From contig NZ_NHSJ01000112.1 in NCBI RefSeq assembly GCF_002937075.1, forward strand, positions 1 to 50,779: a DNA stretch of 50,779 nt. Direction: 5' to 3'. This document shows positions 1 to 8,846 of this stretch, in pieces; the first letter of the stretch is position 1; each line of letters begins with the position of its first letter. Made by a program: the position numbers and the translations under genes. The notes beneath the pieces are model-generated. The model was given only the letters and a program-made list of their open reading frames with translations, searched no databases and was not told the DNA's origin. This stretch comes from Rhodoblastus sphagnicola (GTDB lineage Bacteria > Pseudomonadota > Alphaproteobacteria > Rhizobiales > Beijerinckiaceae).

Positions 1-129
1 TGTGGTGTCGTAGTCAATGGTGGACGGCGTGGTTCCCGAGGCTTGAGACATCTTCCTTCTCCTTGAGGTCATTCGACGGCCCAAGGATACTCGACCTTGG
101 CCACCTTTGGCCCTCATAGGATCTTCACG
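1..129 (-). mobile_element. IS110-family element, left end only (second copy)
   Basis: These 129 bases are, by direct comparison, the reverse complement of 34925-35053, which is the left end and first transposase codons of the complete IS110-family element further on. The identity stops at the same base in both places, fixing the left end at about position 129. The transposase would read leftwards out of the window, so only its first 17 codons or so are present. The two copies point away from each other and enclose 130-34924. Confidence 0.9.
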
Positions 130-277
130 AGAGCAGCCCTGTTTTATCTAACAGATCCACTACTTAACCGTGACAATTCGGCGTGTTGGCGCAGGACTGC
201 AAGCGCTTGCGGTGCTTGCGGAGGGATCGGACAGCGCGCGCTCGTGAGCGTCGAGCGGCGCGCTAGGCGTCAAACGC

Positions 278-309
278 AAAAAGACCGGCGTCCCACTGGG
301 ATACCGGTC
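278..309 (-). terminator. Rho-independent terminator of pucBA
   Basis: Read on the minus strand, a hairpin with arms GACCGG/CCGGTC and TCCC/GGGA (three-base loop, a small mismatch between the two stem blocks) is followed directly by TTTTT. It lies about 60 bases after the pucA stop codon, where the antenna transcript would end. Confidence 0.8.
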
Positions 310-367
310 GCAAAGGCTTGCTTCACATGCTGCGCAGAGGCGTCACATGCTCAAGCGATGTCGGGCA

Positions 368-553
368 TTAGCCGACGATCGAGGTCTCGATCGCAGCGGC
401 CTTCTTCAGGCCACCCTGCCAGTAGCCCGGGAACCACGTGGTGTGCGACAGGATCGCAACGTGGACCAGGATGGCGATGACAGTGACGGAGCCCAGCAGC
501 AGCGGGAGGCCGACGCTCGGGGACACAACGGTCCAGATCTTGCCTTGGTTCAT
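368..553 (-). CDS. pucA: LH2 antenna alpha polypeptide
   Basis: A 61-residue alpha subunit of the peripheral light-harvesting complex LH2, a single-span membrane protein of photosynthetic membranes. It starts MNQGKIW, has one hydrophobic helix (about residues 14-36), and carries His31, the ligand of a B850 bacteriochlorophyll in this family. Residues 44-45 are Tyr-Trp. In the Rhodoblastus acidophilus literature this pair gives B800-850 absorption and Phe-Leu gives B800-820, so a normal B850 complex is predicted. The start follows pucB by 12 bases, with a GAGGAGCTTCTGAT leader as ribosome site. The tail beyond the conserved GGLKKAA is slightly extended. Confidence 0.95.
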   Translation of the reverse strand: MNQGKIWTVVSPSVGLPLLLGSVTVIAILVHVAILSHTTWFPGYWQGGLKKAAAIETSIVG

Positions 554-565
554 ATCAGAAGCTCC

Positions 566-691
566 TCAATGCAGCCAGGGAGAGAAAGCGAACGCGAGAA
601 CGTGCGCGAAGATCGCGAGCACGAAGAACACGCGGGTGCCGTCGATGACGTGCTTGTGAAGTTCTTCAGATTCGGCAACGGTCAAAGCCAT
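566..691 (-). CDS. pucB: LH2 antenna beta polypeptide
   Basis: A 41-residue LH2 beta subunit. It shows the family landmarks: [15 protein letters not shown] near the N-terminus, a transmembrane helix, His30 in FAHVLAF as ligand of the second B850 bacteriochlorophyll, and the terminal PWLH. It pairs with the alpha subunit encoded 12 bases downstream to form the alpha-beta repeat of the ring. The leader is about 115 bases from the promoter at 815-842. No pucC or other photosynthesis gene accompanies the pair in the window. Confidence 0.95.
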   Translation of the reverse strand: MALTVAESEELHKHVIDGTRVFFVLAIFAHVLAFAFSPWLH

Positions 692-814
692 TGTACACCT
701 CTCAAAGTGAACCACGTTTTATTCGTGCTATACCCGCACGCGGGTCGCCCGTGGCATGGCGTCGTTTGCTTATGGTGAGACCGAATGCGATCTCGCCGCT
801 GCAGCGCTGAAGCC

Positions 815-842
815 AATATACATGGACAAATTGTAATGTCAA
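815..842 (-). promoter_or_regulatory. pucBA promoter with partial PpsR-type dyad
   Basis: On the minus strand, TTGACA (837-842) and TATATT (815-820) are separated by 16 bases, a strong sigma70-type promoter whose start would be near 808. Overlapping the -35 box is CGT-N12-ACA, one base from the TGT-N12-ACA palindrome bound by PpsR/CrtJ repressors of photosynthesis genes. The promoter is seen directly; PpsR control is inference because only one imperfect half-matched site was found. Confidence 0.75.
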
Positions 843-912
843 ATTAACTTGACGGGTTCGCCTGATCCGACGGCCGCGCGCCGCCGCTCTCTGCCGATAG
901 GCGCGCATATTT

Positions 913-1617
913 CTATGCCGCCTCCTGATTTTCCAGGGCATTGCCGATTTCGGCGCCGCGCCGGCGCGCGACAACGCGGTCGGCGCGGTCAGCTTGGGCG
1001 AGGCGCTCAATCAGGGTGAGTTCGTGGTCGGAACAGGGGCCGGTGACTTCAAGATCGACGAAGTTGGCTGGATCGGGCGTCGCGCGCAGAAACAGGATGC
1101 CCGAGCCGAGATTGCCGCAATAGATCGTGGTGAGCCTTGGGGCGGTCGGAGAGGCCGGCGGTTTGCCGATTTGCTTGAAGGCCTCCGCGAATTTCGCCGG
1201 GTTGGGCGTTGTGCGCGCACGTATGGCGGGATGGAAAACCCAAGACGGGCGGTAGGGATCTTCTTTGCCGATTTGGATCTGCCGCAAGAGGTCAGAAAAA
1301 TAGGCGTGATCCGGGGGATAGGGACAGTCGCGCCAAATCCGTCTGATTTGAAGCCGCACGGGCTCTGGAAACGAGAACAATCGTGCGCGCGTCTCCCGCC
1401 ATTTCAAGGCATGATAATCGCGTTTGCTCTGTTCAACGCGATCCCAGGTGACGGCGCGCCGATCCATTTCTTCATCCGCGCTGTGTTGGTTTTCGGCGAT
1501 TTCGTTCGCGTAAAGCGGCAGGGCTTCGCGTTCGAGGCGCTGTTTGCGGGTGAAGGCCGCGCGTTTGCGTGGCGTGTCTTCGTAAGGCGTAGGGCGGGGC
1601 CAACGGCGGAAACGCAT
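913..1617 (-). CDS. Plasmid hypothetical protein, 234 aa
   Basis: An Arg-rich, probably soluble protein I do not recognise. The start is taken as the ATG at 1617 because it overlaps the TGA of the preceding gene (TGATG), the usual sign of translational coupling; a longer reading frame upstream is only the shadow of that gene. It is the last gene of the operon headed by ardC and the large methylase-helicase. No signal peptide, membrane segment or catalytic motif is evident. A central stretch is rich in Trp/Tyr/Pro (RRIWRDCPYPPDHAYF). Confidence 0.7.
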   Translation of the reverse strand: MRFRRWPRPTPYEDTPRKRAAFTRKQRLEREALPLYANEIAENQHSADEEMDRRAVTWDRVEQSKRDYHALKWRETRARLFSFPEPVRLQIRRIWRDCPYPPDHAYFSDLLRQIQIGKEDPYRPSWVFHPAIRARTTPNPAKFAEAFKQIGKPPASPTAPRLTTIYCGNLGSGILFLRATPDPANFVDLEVTGPCSDHELTLIERLAQADRADRVVARRRGAEIGNALENQEAA

Positions 1618-2141
1618 CACTGGCCTCCTTCCAGCAGCGAGAAAAGGGAAGGTGAGGGCGTCGAAGACGTCGCCACCGGCTCGTGCCGCGCTTTGAGCTT
1701 GGCGAACAAGGCGAGATCGGTCTGGCGCTGTTCGATTGTCGTCTGCGATTGCAGCAGCGTGAGGACGTTGGAGGTCCTGAGACGTCCGATCACCGCGCGC
1801 TCGACGTCGCAATAGGTGTAGGTTGGATCGCCGAAACAGGGCCAGTTCACGCATTGTTCCAGAAACGCGATCTTGCCTTTCGCGGTCAAAAAGAAGGTCT
1901 CGTAGAAGCCTGTCCGATCGCAGTGCGCTATGTGGCCGAATGTGCTGGAAAGCCGGTTGTACATGGCGTTGTGGAATTTCGTGCGGGGAAAGTCCTGCGC
2001 GATGAATTTCAGCAAGGCATTGGCGAAGTCCGCCTTATCCTTGGCGGAATCCCATTTGGTCGGCGTGAAATCGCCAGCGGTGAAAGCTGGCGTGGTCAAG
2101 GCGCGCGTGAGGGCTGCGGAAAGCATCGCGATGTTCCTCAT
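1617..2141 (-). CDS. Plasmid hypothetical protein, 174 aa
   Basis: An unrecognised soluble protein between the methylase-helicase and the 234-residue protein. The ATG at 2141 is chosen; a TTG at 2162 overlaps the upstream TGA and could add seven residues, and neither has a clear Shine-Dalgarno sequence, so coupling to the upstream gene is likely. The middle contains four cysteines (HCDRTG, EQCVNWPCFG, YCDVER), which could bind metal but match no motif I know. The position suggests a role alongside the anti-restriction proteins; this is inference from context only. Confidence 0.65.
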   Translation of the reverse strand: MRNIAMLSAALTRALTTPAFTAGDFTPTKWDSAKDKADFANALLKFIAQDFPRTKFHNAMYNRLSSTFGHIAHCDRTGFYETFFLTAKGKIAFLEQCVNWPCFGDPTYTYCDVERAVIGRLRTSNVLTLLQSQTTIEQRQTDLALFAKLKARHEPVATSSTPSPSLFSLLEGGQ

Positions 2142-2158
2142 TTTAGAGTGGAAAGAAT

Positions 2159-5100
2159 TCAAGCCGCCTCGGCGGCGGGCTCGATCGCGTCGGTCTCGGC
2201 GGTCGTGGCGGCGAGCGAAGCGTTCAATTCGCTCAGTTCGGCCCGCTTGTCGGCCAGCTCGTCGTTGAACTGGAACCGGGCGCCGATGCGCGAAACCAGC
2301 GAGGGCAGCCAGGCGTCGGCCTGGGCGATGGTCGCGTTCTCGTCCCGCAGATCGGTTTCAAACCGCGAGAGCACATGCTCGATGCGCGAAACCAGGCCGA
2401 GCGGCGTGAGGTCGCCGTCGGTCTCGATCGTTTCGTTCAATCCGGTGCGCGCGAGGACGAGGATCGGATAGCCGAACAGGCCCTTGGTGAACCGCAGGTC
2501 GAAGCCGCCGATGGCTCCGATCCGGTGCGGGCTGAAGCCTTTGGCGGCGCGGTTCTTGAGGACGTGCTTCAGCAGCAGCGATCCGGCGTCCTTGCGGTCG
2601 GTGAAGTTCCGCTCGTCGATGGTCATCGCGAAGGCCTCTCCGCGCGTCGAGCGGCGTTTGGCGATGTCGGCTTCAATCTGGGTGATGCGCAGCCGCGCGC
2701 GCTCGGCGTTGTTGCGCATGCGATCGATCTTGCCGCGCAGCATGATCTGCTCGTCGAAATGGTTGTCGCGCAGGCGCTCCAGACGGGCGATCTCCGCCTC
2801 GACACCGGCCTTGCGCATCAGCCGCTCGTCGCCGGATGCGATCGCCTTGGCGAGGCCGAACTGATTGGCCTGGGCGCCGACATCCTCGATGCGGCGGATC
2901 GAACGGTCGCCGGACATGGCCATTTCGATGAACCGGGCCTTGCGTTCGAGCGTTTGCCAGCCGGTGGCGTCGACGCTGCCCCTGGTCGCATAGGCGTAGA
3001 GTTCGATCTCGTCATTCTGGTTGCCCTGGCGCTCGATGCGGCCTTCGCGCTGTTCGACCTGAGAGGGGAGCCAGGGGACGTCCAGATGGTGCAGCGCGAC
3101 GAGGCGCTGCTGAGCGTTGACGCCGGTGCCCATGGTTTCCGACGAGCCGATCAGGATGCGCTTTCTGCCGCTGTTCATGTCGTTGAACAGCCGCTGCTTG
3201 GCCGCCGAGCGCTTGAAGTCCTGCATGAAGGCGATTTCGGACGCCGGAACGCCGCGCGCGATCAGGGATTCCCTGATCCACAAATAGGCGGAAAACCCGC
3301 GCGATTCCGCGACGGACGGCGTGCCGAGGTCGGAGAAGATCATCTGGGTCGCGCCGGGGATCGGGTCGGATGTTCCGTCTGGCCGGAGATAGCGCCGCTC
3401 CGAGGAGTCGCGCCAGATCGCAAAGACCTTGTCGATCATCGAATTGAGCTTGTTTTCCGGCTCGTTGGGATGATCGGGGTCGGTGAAGCGCAGGTCGATC
3501 GCGGCGTGGCGGCCATCGGTGATGACCGACAGAAGGATGTCGTCGCCCTTCTTCGGGCGGCCGGTGCGGCCTTCGATCGCCTTGATGCGCTTGGCCAGCA
3601 CCTTCTGATAGGTCTTGAACGAAGTTGTCGCCGGCGCGGTGATGATCTGGCGCTGGCCGGTGGCGATGCGCGGCAGTTTCAGGTTTTCACGCAGGTCGGA
3701 TTTGAGCACGACATCGGCAAAGTCGCGGAACATCGAGATCAGTTCGGGAATGTTCACGAATTCCGCAAAGCGCGTGACCGGCTTGTAGAGACCGGACGGC
3801 TGCAATTCGAGGTCGGTTGTCGTTTCGCCGAAGGACGCAGCCCAGGCGTCGAATTCCTGAATGGAGCGTTCCTCGAGCATGTCCGGTTGGAAGAAGCGCT
3901 GGATCGTGTACATCTCGCCGAGCGTGTTGGTGATCGGCGTGCCCGACGCCGCGATCAACGCACGTTCGGTGCGGCGGTTCAGCGCCAGGAAGCGGGTTTT
4001 CACATAGAGGTCCCAGGCGCGCTGCGATCCGTCCGGGTCGATGCCTTTCAGCGTGCTCTGGTTGGTGGTGAACGTGAGTTTGCGAAACTCCTGCATCTCG
4101 TCGACAAGAATTTGATCGACGCCGAGTTCGGCGATGGTCAGCATGTCGTCCTTGCGGCTCTTGAGGGCTTCGAGCTTGGCCTCGATGCCCTCCTTCATGC
4201 GCTCCAGCCGCTTGATCGAAATCCGGTCTTCCTTGTCGATGCGGCTGATGAGCTCGGCGTAGGAGGCGAGCTGGTCGGCGATCAAGCCCTCCTCGAATTT
4301 CGCGGGGGTGGCGATGAACTTGAACGCCGAATGGGTGATTATGATGCAGTCCCAATTCGCCGTCGCGGCGCGGGCCAGGAAGCGCTGGCGCTTGTCCTTG
4401 GCGAAATTGGTCTCGTCCGCCACCAGGATGCGGGCGGTCGGGTAGAGCTGCAGGAATTCGCGCGCCGCCTGCGCCAGGCAATGGCCGGGCACGGTCAGCA
4501 TCGGCTTGGTGATCAGGCCGAGCCGCTTCTGCTCCATCACGGCGGCGGCGAGCGTGAAGGTTTTGCCAGCGCCAACAGCATGGGCGAGATAAGTCGATCC
4601 GGCGGATAGAATGCGCCAGATGCCGCGTTTCTGGTGCCGGTAGAATTTGATCACGCTGGAGGCGCCGGGGATCGTCAAATGCGATCCGTCGAAGCAGCGC
4701 GGCACGAGATTGTTGAAGCGCTCGTTGTAAAGCTTCGCCAAGGTTTCCGCGCGCTCGGCATCGGTCCAGATCCAGTTCTCGAACGCCTGCTTGATTTTGG
4801 TGAGCTTGTCCTTGGCGGCCTCGGTGTCGGCGGCGTTGAGGACGCGCTTCTTGACGCCGTCTTCCTCGAATTCGTCGTAAATCTGGGGGATGCGGGAATT
4901 GAGCGCGTCGGTGACGAGTTCGCCGGCGTGGCGGCGCAGTGTGCCCCAATCGGACGTCGAGGCCGGGTTTTGCTGGAAGGCGCTGGCGGTGATGGTCCAG
5001 CAGGCGATTTCGACCGTGTGATACACCTGCGTTTTGACGCCGAGGATTTCCTCGCAGAATTTGGCGATGACGTCGGCGGGGATCCACGGCGCGCCGAGGC

Positions 5101-7249
5101 GGGCGGTGATCTCGGAGGGCTTGAGGTCCTCCGGCAGCGCTTCCTTCAAAGCCTCGACGTTGCGCTGAAAGCGGGGATGCTCAATCGCGGCTTCGGTGGC
5201 GATCGCCAGGCGTTTGCGGATGTCGCCGGACAGATAGGCGTCGGCGGTGCGCCAAAGTTCTTTTTTTGTTCCGCTCGCAGCAGGATCGAGGAAAATGCGG
5301 TCGCCCAGGTCGGCGATTGCCGTCTCGCGGGTGACGCCCAAGAGTTCGGCGATCCGGTCGACGTCGACCATGCCGGTTTCGTGCAGCACGACGGCGAGCG
5401 CGTCGGCCGCGCTGGTGATTTCCGGCGTGGTCGGCGGATGCAGCACGCGCTGGCTGAAGATCGGACCTTGGCTGGCGTGGCCGCTTTCCACGTCATAGTC
5501 TTCGATCGAGGCGACCAGCCAGACGTCGGGATCGTCGAGGAAAGGCTGGAGATTGGGGCGGCGCACGGTTTCCCGGACCTCGCCCTCGGCGGTGGTGGTC
5601 TCGGAAATCGTCGTCAGGTTGATCGGCCCGAAGTCGCGCTTGAAATGGGCATAGGCGGAGCGCAGCCGCACCTGGGCGACGCCCCAGGGCAGATCGGCGG
5701 CCTGCGCGCGCAAAACCTCGCGCACGGCGTCACGGACCTGGATCAGGCCGCGAATGATGCGGGCGTGTTTGGCCGGAATGCCTTCCGTGCCCTTGCCCTG
5801 GCGAATCGCGATCGGGACCGGCCTGCCATTGACGATCTGCGCCAGACTGTTCTTGACGACGAGATAGCTGCCCTCCTTGATCGTGGCGCCCTCGGCGGCG
5901 GTTCCGACGTCGACCGTTTCGCTGTCCAGGTCGAGCAGGTCGTTCAGCTCTTTCGGGAGCTGCGGCCGTGGCGCGTAGATTGCGGGCGGAACAATGTAGA
6001 GCGCCTCGATCAGGCGGCGGAACAGCGCCGGTTCGTTGGCATGGGTGGGCAGACAGGTGTAGGTCGGGCCATAGGCGCTGGTGGTGCGCGCATGCTTGCC
6101 GAGCGCCATGGCGGGATGCGCCACGAAATATTGGTTGATGCGCAACTCGTTCTCGCCGTCCTCGGCCGGCAGGACCGCATCGAGTTCGATCCAATTCTCG
6201 GCTTTGGCCGGCTGGTCCGCCTCGCGCTTCTGGAAGATCAGCACGTCTACCACGACATCGGTCCCCGCGCCGGCGCGCATGGCGCCTTCCGGCAGGCGGA
6301 CGGCGCACAGCAGGTCGGCCATGGAGGCGATGAAGGACCGCGCCGTGGCGTCGGTCTTGTCCATGGTCCAGCGGCTCGTGACGAAGGCCGCGACGCCGCC
6401 GGGGCGCAGGCGTTCGATCGACCGCGCGATGAAGTAGTCGTGCAGCGACAGATTGAGCGCGCCGACGGGGTCGCTGCCCCGCACGGTGCGGGTGCTGAAC
6501 GGGGGATTGCCGATCACCAGGTCATAGGCGTCGGGAAGGCGCGCCTTGGTGAAATCCTCGTTGCGGATTTGGGCGTTCGGAAAGAGGAGTTTCGTGATCC
6601 GCGCCGTGATTGGATCGAGTTCGACGCCGGTCAGGGTGGTCTTGTCGGCGAGCGCCTCGGGCAGGAGGGAGAAGAACAGTCCGGAGCCGCAACCGGGCTC
6701 GAGCACGCGGCCTTCGGAAAAGCCCATGCGGCGCAGCGCCTTCCACATGGCGCGAACGATGAATTCCGGCGTGAAATGCGCGTATTGGGTGACGCGCGCG
6801 AGGCTCGCGAGTTCCGCCGGCGAAACCAGTTGCTCGAGCTCCTGGCCGATAGTCTCCCAGCCTTTCGGCAGGGCATCGTCGGCCGAACGGCGGAAAAGAT
6901 TGTTCGCGAGATCGCCGGCGCCGAACGAAATGAACCGCGCCAACTGGCTTTGTTCGTCGGGCGTCGCGTTCCGCGCTTCCCCCTCGATCTGCTGCATCAG
7001 GCGGATGGCCGCGAGATTGTCGGCGGCGCGGGACTTCCAGTCGGAGGCGAGAGGCCGCAGGCCACGCAGCCGGAAGTTTCGCGCGCGCGTGGTCACTGGC
7101 GCGGGGCTGGTGGCTTCATCTTCTGCTTCGGGCTCGGCGACGTCGGTGGCTTCGCCGAGCGACAGGCCGGAATAGAGGCCGAACGCGCCGGTGCTGAGCG
7201 AAGTGGTGTCGAACAGTGGCAGGGTCATTTGATCAATGGATTTTTTCAT
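2159..7249 (-). CDS. DarB-like N6-adenine methylase/SNF2 helicase fusion
   Basis: A 1696-residue protein joining two enzymes. The N-terminal part has a SAM-binding region (VLEPGCGSGLF, about 199-209) and the amino-methylase motif NPPF (about 248). The C-terminal part is a superfamily 2 ATPase: Walker A in VGAGKT (about 888), LVDEMQEF as motif II (about 1045), SGTPITN as motif III, and QREGRIERQGNQNDE as motif VI, followed by a probable coiled coil near 1530-1590. This arrangement is that of phage P1 DarB and the 'N12 class' plasmid and ICE methylases, which protect incoming DNA from host restriction. It lies 111 bases after ardC, consistent with that job. The ATG at 7249 follows a weak AAGG site. 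Confidence 0.85.
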   Translation of the reverse strand: MKKSIDQMTLPLFDTTSLSTGAFGLYSGLSLGEATDVAEPEAEDEATSPAPVTTRARNFRLRGLRPLASDWKSRAADNLAAIRLMQQIEGEARNATPDEQSQLARFISFGAGDLANNLFRRSADDALPKGWETIGQELEQLVSPAELASLARVTQYAHFTPEFIVRAMWKALRRMGFSEGRVLEPGCGSGLFFSLLPEALADKTTLTGVELDPITARITKLLFPNAQIRNEDFTKARLPDAYDLVIGNPPFSTRTVRGSDPVGALNLSLHDYFIARSIERLRPGGVAAFVTSRWTMDKTDATARSFIASMADLLCAVRLPEGAMRAGAGTDVVVDVLIFQKREADQPAKAENWIELDAVLPAEDGENELRINQYFVAHPAMALGKHARTTSAYGPTYTCLPTHANEPALFRRLIEALYIVPPAIYAPRPQLPKELNDLLDLDSETVDVGTAAEGATIKEGSYLVVKNSLAQIVNGRPVPIAIRQGKGTEGIPAKHARIIRGLIQVRDAVREVLRAQAADLPWGVAQVRLRSAYAHFKRDFGPINLTTISETTTAEGEVRETVRRPNLQPFLDDPDVWLVASIEDYDVESGHASQGPIFSQRVLHPPTTPEITSAADALAVVLHETGMVDVDRIAELLGVTRETAIADLGDRIFLDPAASGTKKELWRTADAYLSGDIRKRLAIATEAAIEHPRFQRNVEALKEALPEDLKPSEITARLGAPWIPADVIAKFCEEILGVKTQVYHTVEIACWTITASAFQQNPASTSDWGTLRRHAGELVTDALNSRIPQIYDEFEEDGVKKRVLNAADTEAAKDKLTKIKQAFENWIWTDAERAETLAKLYNERFNNLVPRCFDGSHLTIPGASSVIKFYRHQKRGIWRILSAGSTYLAHAVGAGKTFTLAAAVMEQKRLGLITKPMLTVPGHCLAQAAREFLQLYPTARILVADETNFAKDKRQRFLARAATANWDCIIITHSAFKFIATPAKFEEGLIADQLASYAELISRIDKEDRISIKRLERMKEGIEAKLEALKSRKDDMLTIAELGVDQILVDEMQEFRKLTFTTNQSTLKGIDPDGSQRAWDLYVKTRFLALNRRTERALIAASGTPITNTLGEMYTIQRFFQPDMLEERSIQEFDAWAASFGETTTDLELQPSGLYKPVTRFAEFVNIPELISMFRDFADVVLKSDLRENLKLPRIATGQRQIITAPATTSFKTYQKVLAKRIKAIEGRTGRPKKGDDILLSVITDGRHAAIDLRFTDPDHPNEPENKLNSMIDKVFAIWRDSSERRYLRPDGTSDPIPGATQMIFSDLGTPSVAESRGFSAYLWIRESLIARGVPASEIAFMQDFKRSAAKQRLFNDMNSGRKRILIGSSETMGTGVNAQQRLVALHHLDVPWLPSQVEQREGRIERQGNQNDEIELYAYATRGSVDATGWQTLERKARFIEMAMSGDRSIRRIEDVGAQANQFGLAKAIASGDERLMRKAGVEAEIARLERLRDNHFDEQIMLRGKIDRMRNNAERARLRITQIEADIAKRRSTRGEAFAMTIDERNFTDRKDAGSLLLKHVLKNRAAKGFSPHRIGAIGGFDLRFTKGLFGYPILVLARTGLNETIETDGDLTPLGLVSRIEHVLSRFETDLRDENATIAQADAWLPSLVSRIGARFQFNDELADKRAELSELNASLAATTAETDAIEPAAEAA

Positions 7250-7360
7250 CGGTCCGAGGCCTTTCGAATGCGTGTGATCGCGCGGCGCCGCTGGGCGCCG
7301 TCGCGATGTGTCTGGGTTGGGGGGGTGAGCTTGAGGGCCGGCGCGGTCTGCTTGGCGCGA

Positions 7361-8314
7361 TCAGGCGGCCAGAGCCTCATCGGAGGCTTGGGCTGGCAGG
7401 GCGTCGTCCGTCGCATTCTGGTCGTCGTCGCCGGCGGCGTGGTCAGGATGGTGCGACAGCATCCATTCGGCGATGCGGTTGGCGTCTGCGGCGGCGCGGA
7501 AAATCTCGCGCTTGTCGTCCTTCAGCACTTTGACCCAGGACTCGATGTAGCTGGCGTGATTGGGCACGTCGCAGGGCAAGTCGAGAGTGTTGCCGACGAA
7601 AAGGCTTGCCAATTCCGCGCGCAATTCCTCGCGCGAGTAGGCCGAACTGCCGAACCGGCCGGTGAGGTCGCGGTCGAGCCGATGTTTTGCGCCCGAAGCA
7701 TGAGCGAGCTCATGGATCACGGTAGCCGCCCAGGCCGGCATGTCTTCAAAGGCCTGTTCCGGGGGCATTTGGATATGGTCGGTTGATGGACGATAGAACG
7801 CCCGGTCGCCGCCGATCTCAATGCGGACGCCGCTGTCCCTGAGGATCGTATCGACGTCGGTGATGCGTTCGATGACGGGCTTGGCCGCTTCGGGTAAAAC
7901 GAAGTCGGGGATGCCGTCGATCTGCGAGGCGTGGAATACGGTGTAGGCGCGCAGCAATGGAATCGTGCGGTCTTCCTCGTTTTCTCCTTTGATGTTCAGC
8001 TTCTTGTAGAAGAAGACGATCGTGCCCTTTTCGCCCTTGCGCACCTGCCAGCCGCGTCCCTCAGCTTGCTTATAGGAGCACCAGCGCGGATCGCCGGATG
8101 TGAAGGTGTGCGGCGATATGGCGAGCGCCAGGGCGTTGATGCCGCGATAGGAGCGCCCCGTCGTCGGGTTCATGGGGCTGTTGGCTGAAGCGCATTTCGA
8201 CGCGTCCCACGGCTTGCGCCACGGCAGGACGCCGCTCTCCAGCTTCGCGATGATGGTCTGGGTGAGTTCTTCGTAATGGTCGCGGCGAACGCTCGCGCTC
8301 CTGAACTTGCTCAT
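7361..8314 (-). CDS. ardC: ArdC-type anti-restriction protein
   Basis: A 317-residue ArdC homologue. The N-terminal half (about 10-130) is the ArdC single-stranded-DNA-binding domain (LPWRKPW, GRSYRGINAL, KGTIVFFYKK). The C-terminal half is a zinc metallopeptidase-like domain with HELAH at 201-205 and a downstream Glu region (SREELRAELAS). ArdC proteins coat entering plasmid DNA and block type I/II restriction. The ATG at 8314 is chosen because it directly follows the shared leader and its GGAAAGGA ribosome site; an upstream in-frame start would run into the leader hairpin. First gene of the first leader-controlled operon. Confidence 0.92.
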   Translation of the reverse strand: MSKFRSASVRRDHYEELTQTIIAKLESGVLPWRKPWDASKCASANSPMNPTTGRSYRGINALALAISPHTFTSGDPRWCSYKQAEGRGWQVRKGEKGTIVFFYKKLNIKGENEEDRTIPLLRAYTVFHASQIDGIPDFVLPEAAKPVIERITDVDTILRDSGVRIEIGGDRAFYRPSTDHIQMPPEQAFEDMPAWAATVIHELAHASGAKHRLDRDLTGRFGSSAYSREELRAELASLFVGNTLDLPCDVPNHASYIESWVKVLKDDKREIFRAAADANRIAEWMLSHHPDHAAGDDDQNATDDALPAQASDEALAA

Positions 8315-8450
8315 CGGGCTGTCCTTTCCATATTCTGGTCCGAAAACAGCCTCTTGCGCCCCGCATCCCGGAGCCCGCCGCAAGGGCGCGAAGCGCCGGG
8401 CTTGACCCTTGCGACGGGCGACGGTGATGCGGTAGCGGGATTATTCTTCT
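8315..8450 (-). promoter_or_regulatory. Structured operon leader, copy 1 (ardC)
   Basis: A repeat-family leader between a purine-rich tract and the ardC start codon. Seen directly: arms CCCGCCGCAAGGG (8374-8386) and 8406-8418, an apical GGCGC-GAA-GCGCC hairpin, outer arms CCGCATC/GATGCGG (8361-8367, 8426-8432), and a second small inverted repeat GGCTGT/ACAGCC (8317-8322, 8346-8351) that brackets the GGAAAGGA ribosome site. The single change in the long stem is a G-U pair in RNA of the minus strand but a mismatch on the other strand, which favours a function as minus-strand RNA or DNA. Confidence 0.75.
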
Positions 8451-8846
8451 TCTTTTTTGTTCAATTTCCTTATTCCTTCGAATCGTTCCGACGGCTCATC
8501 ATTGCCCACGTCGTTCGCGCAGTGGTGGCGAAGTCGAGCTGGCAAAACACTGCCCTCAGCCGAAGGAATCAATACGCACCCGGGAAGCGGAAAAGGCGCT
8601 GGAGTCCCGGCGATATCATGAGAAACCCCGTTCACACTAAGTTGCTATTTCGCTTCGCGAGACTTTGATCGATTGACAGTTGGAACGCCGCCTCCTCGCT
8701 CGGTGACTGTCACCCGTTCAAAAACTCCTCCATTTGCTGCGAGGCTTTCGCTATATGATAATCCAGAAAACACTCATCAATTGAACATTCAACTATAAAA
8801 CGTTAATTGAGTTCTGATACATAAATGTGATTCGGAGGAATCCAAA
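8451..8846. other. Divergent intergenic region ardC/mucR
   Basis: About 400 bases between two divergent transcripts. The left part is a pyrimidine-rich plus strand (purine-rich on the ardC sense strand), as in front of most leaders of this family. The right part, from about 8755, is markedly AT-rich for this DNA and ends with GGAGGAATCC before the mucR start. MucR proteins bind AT-rich sites and repress their own genes, so an autoregulatory site is likely there. I see no convincing gene. Confidence 0.5.

Noticed and set aside
2375-7786. Very long plus-strand open frames (2375-4609, 4634-7786) opposite the methylase-helicase
   Set aside because: They are antisense shadows caused by GC-rich codon usage; their translations are Arg/Gly/Ala-rich without domains, while the minus strand has clear enzyme motifs.
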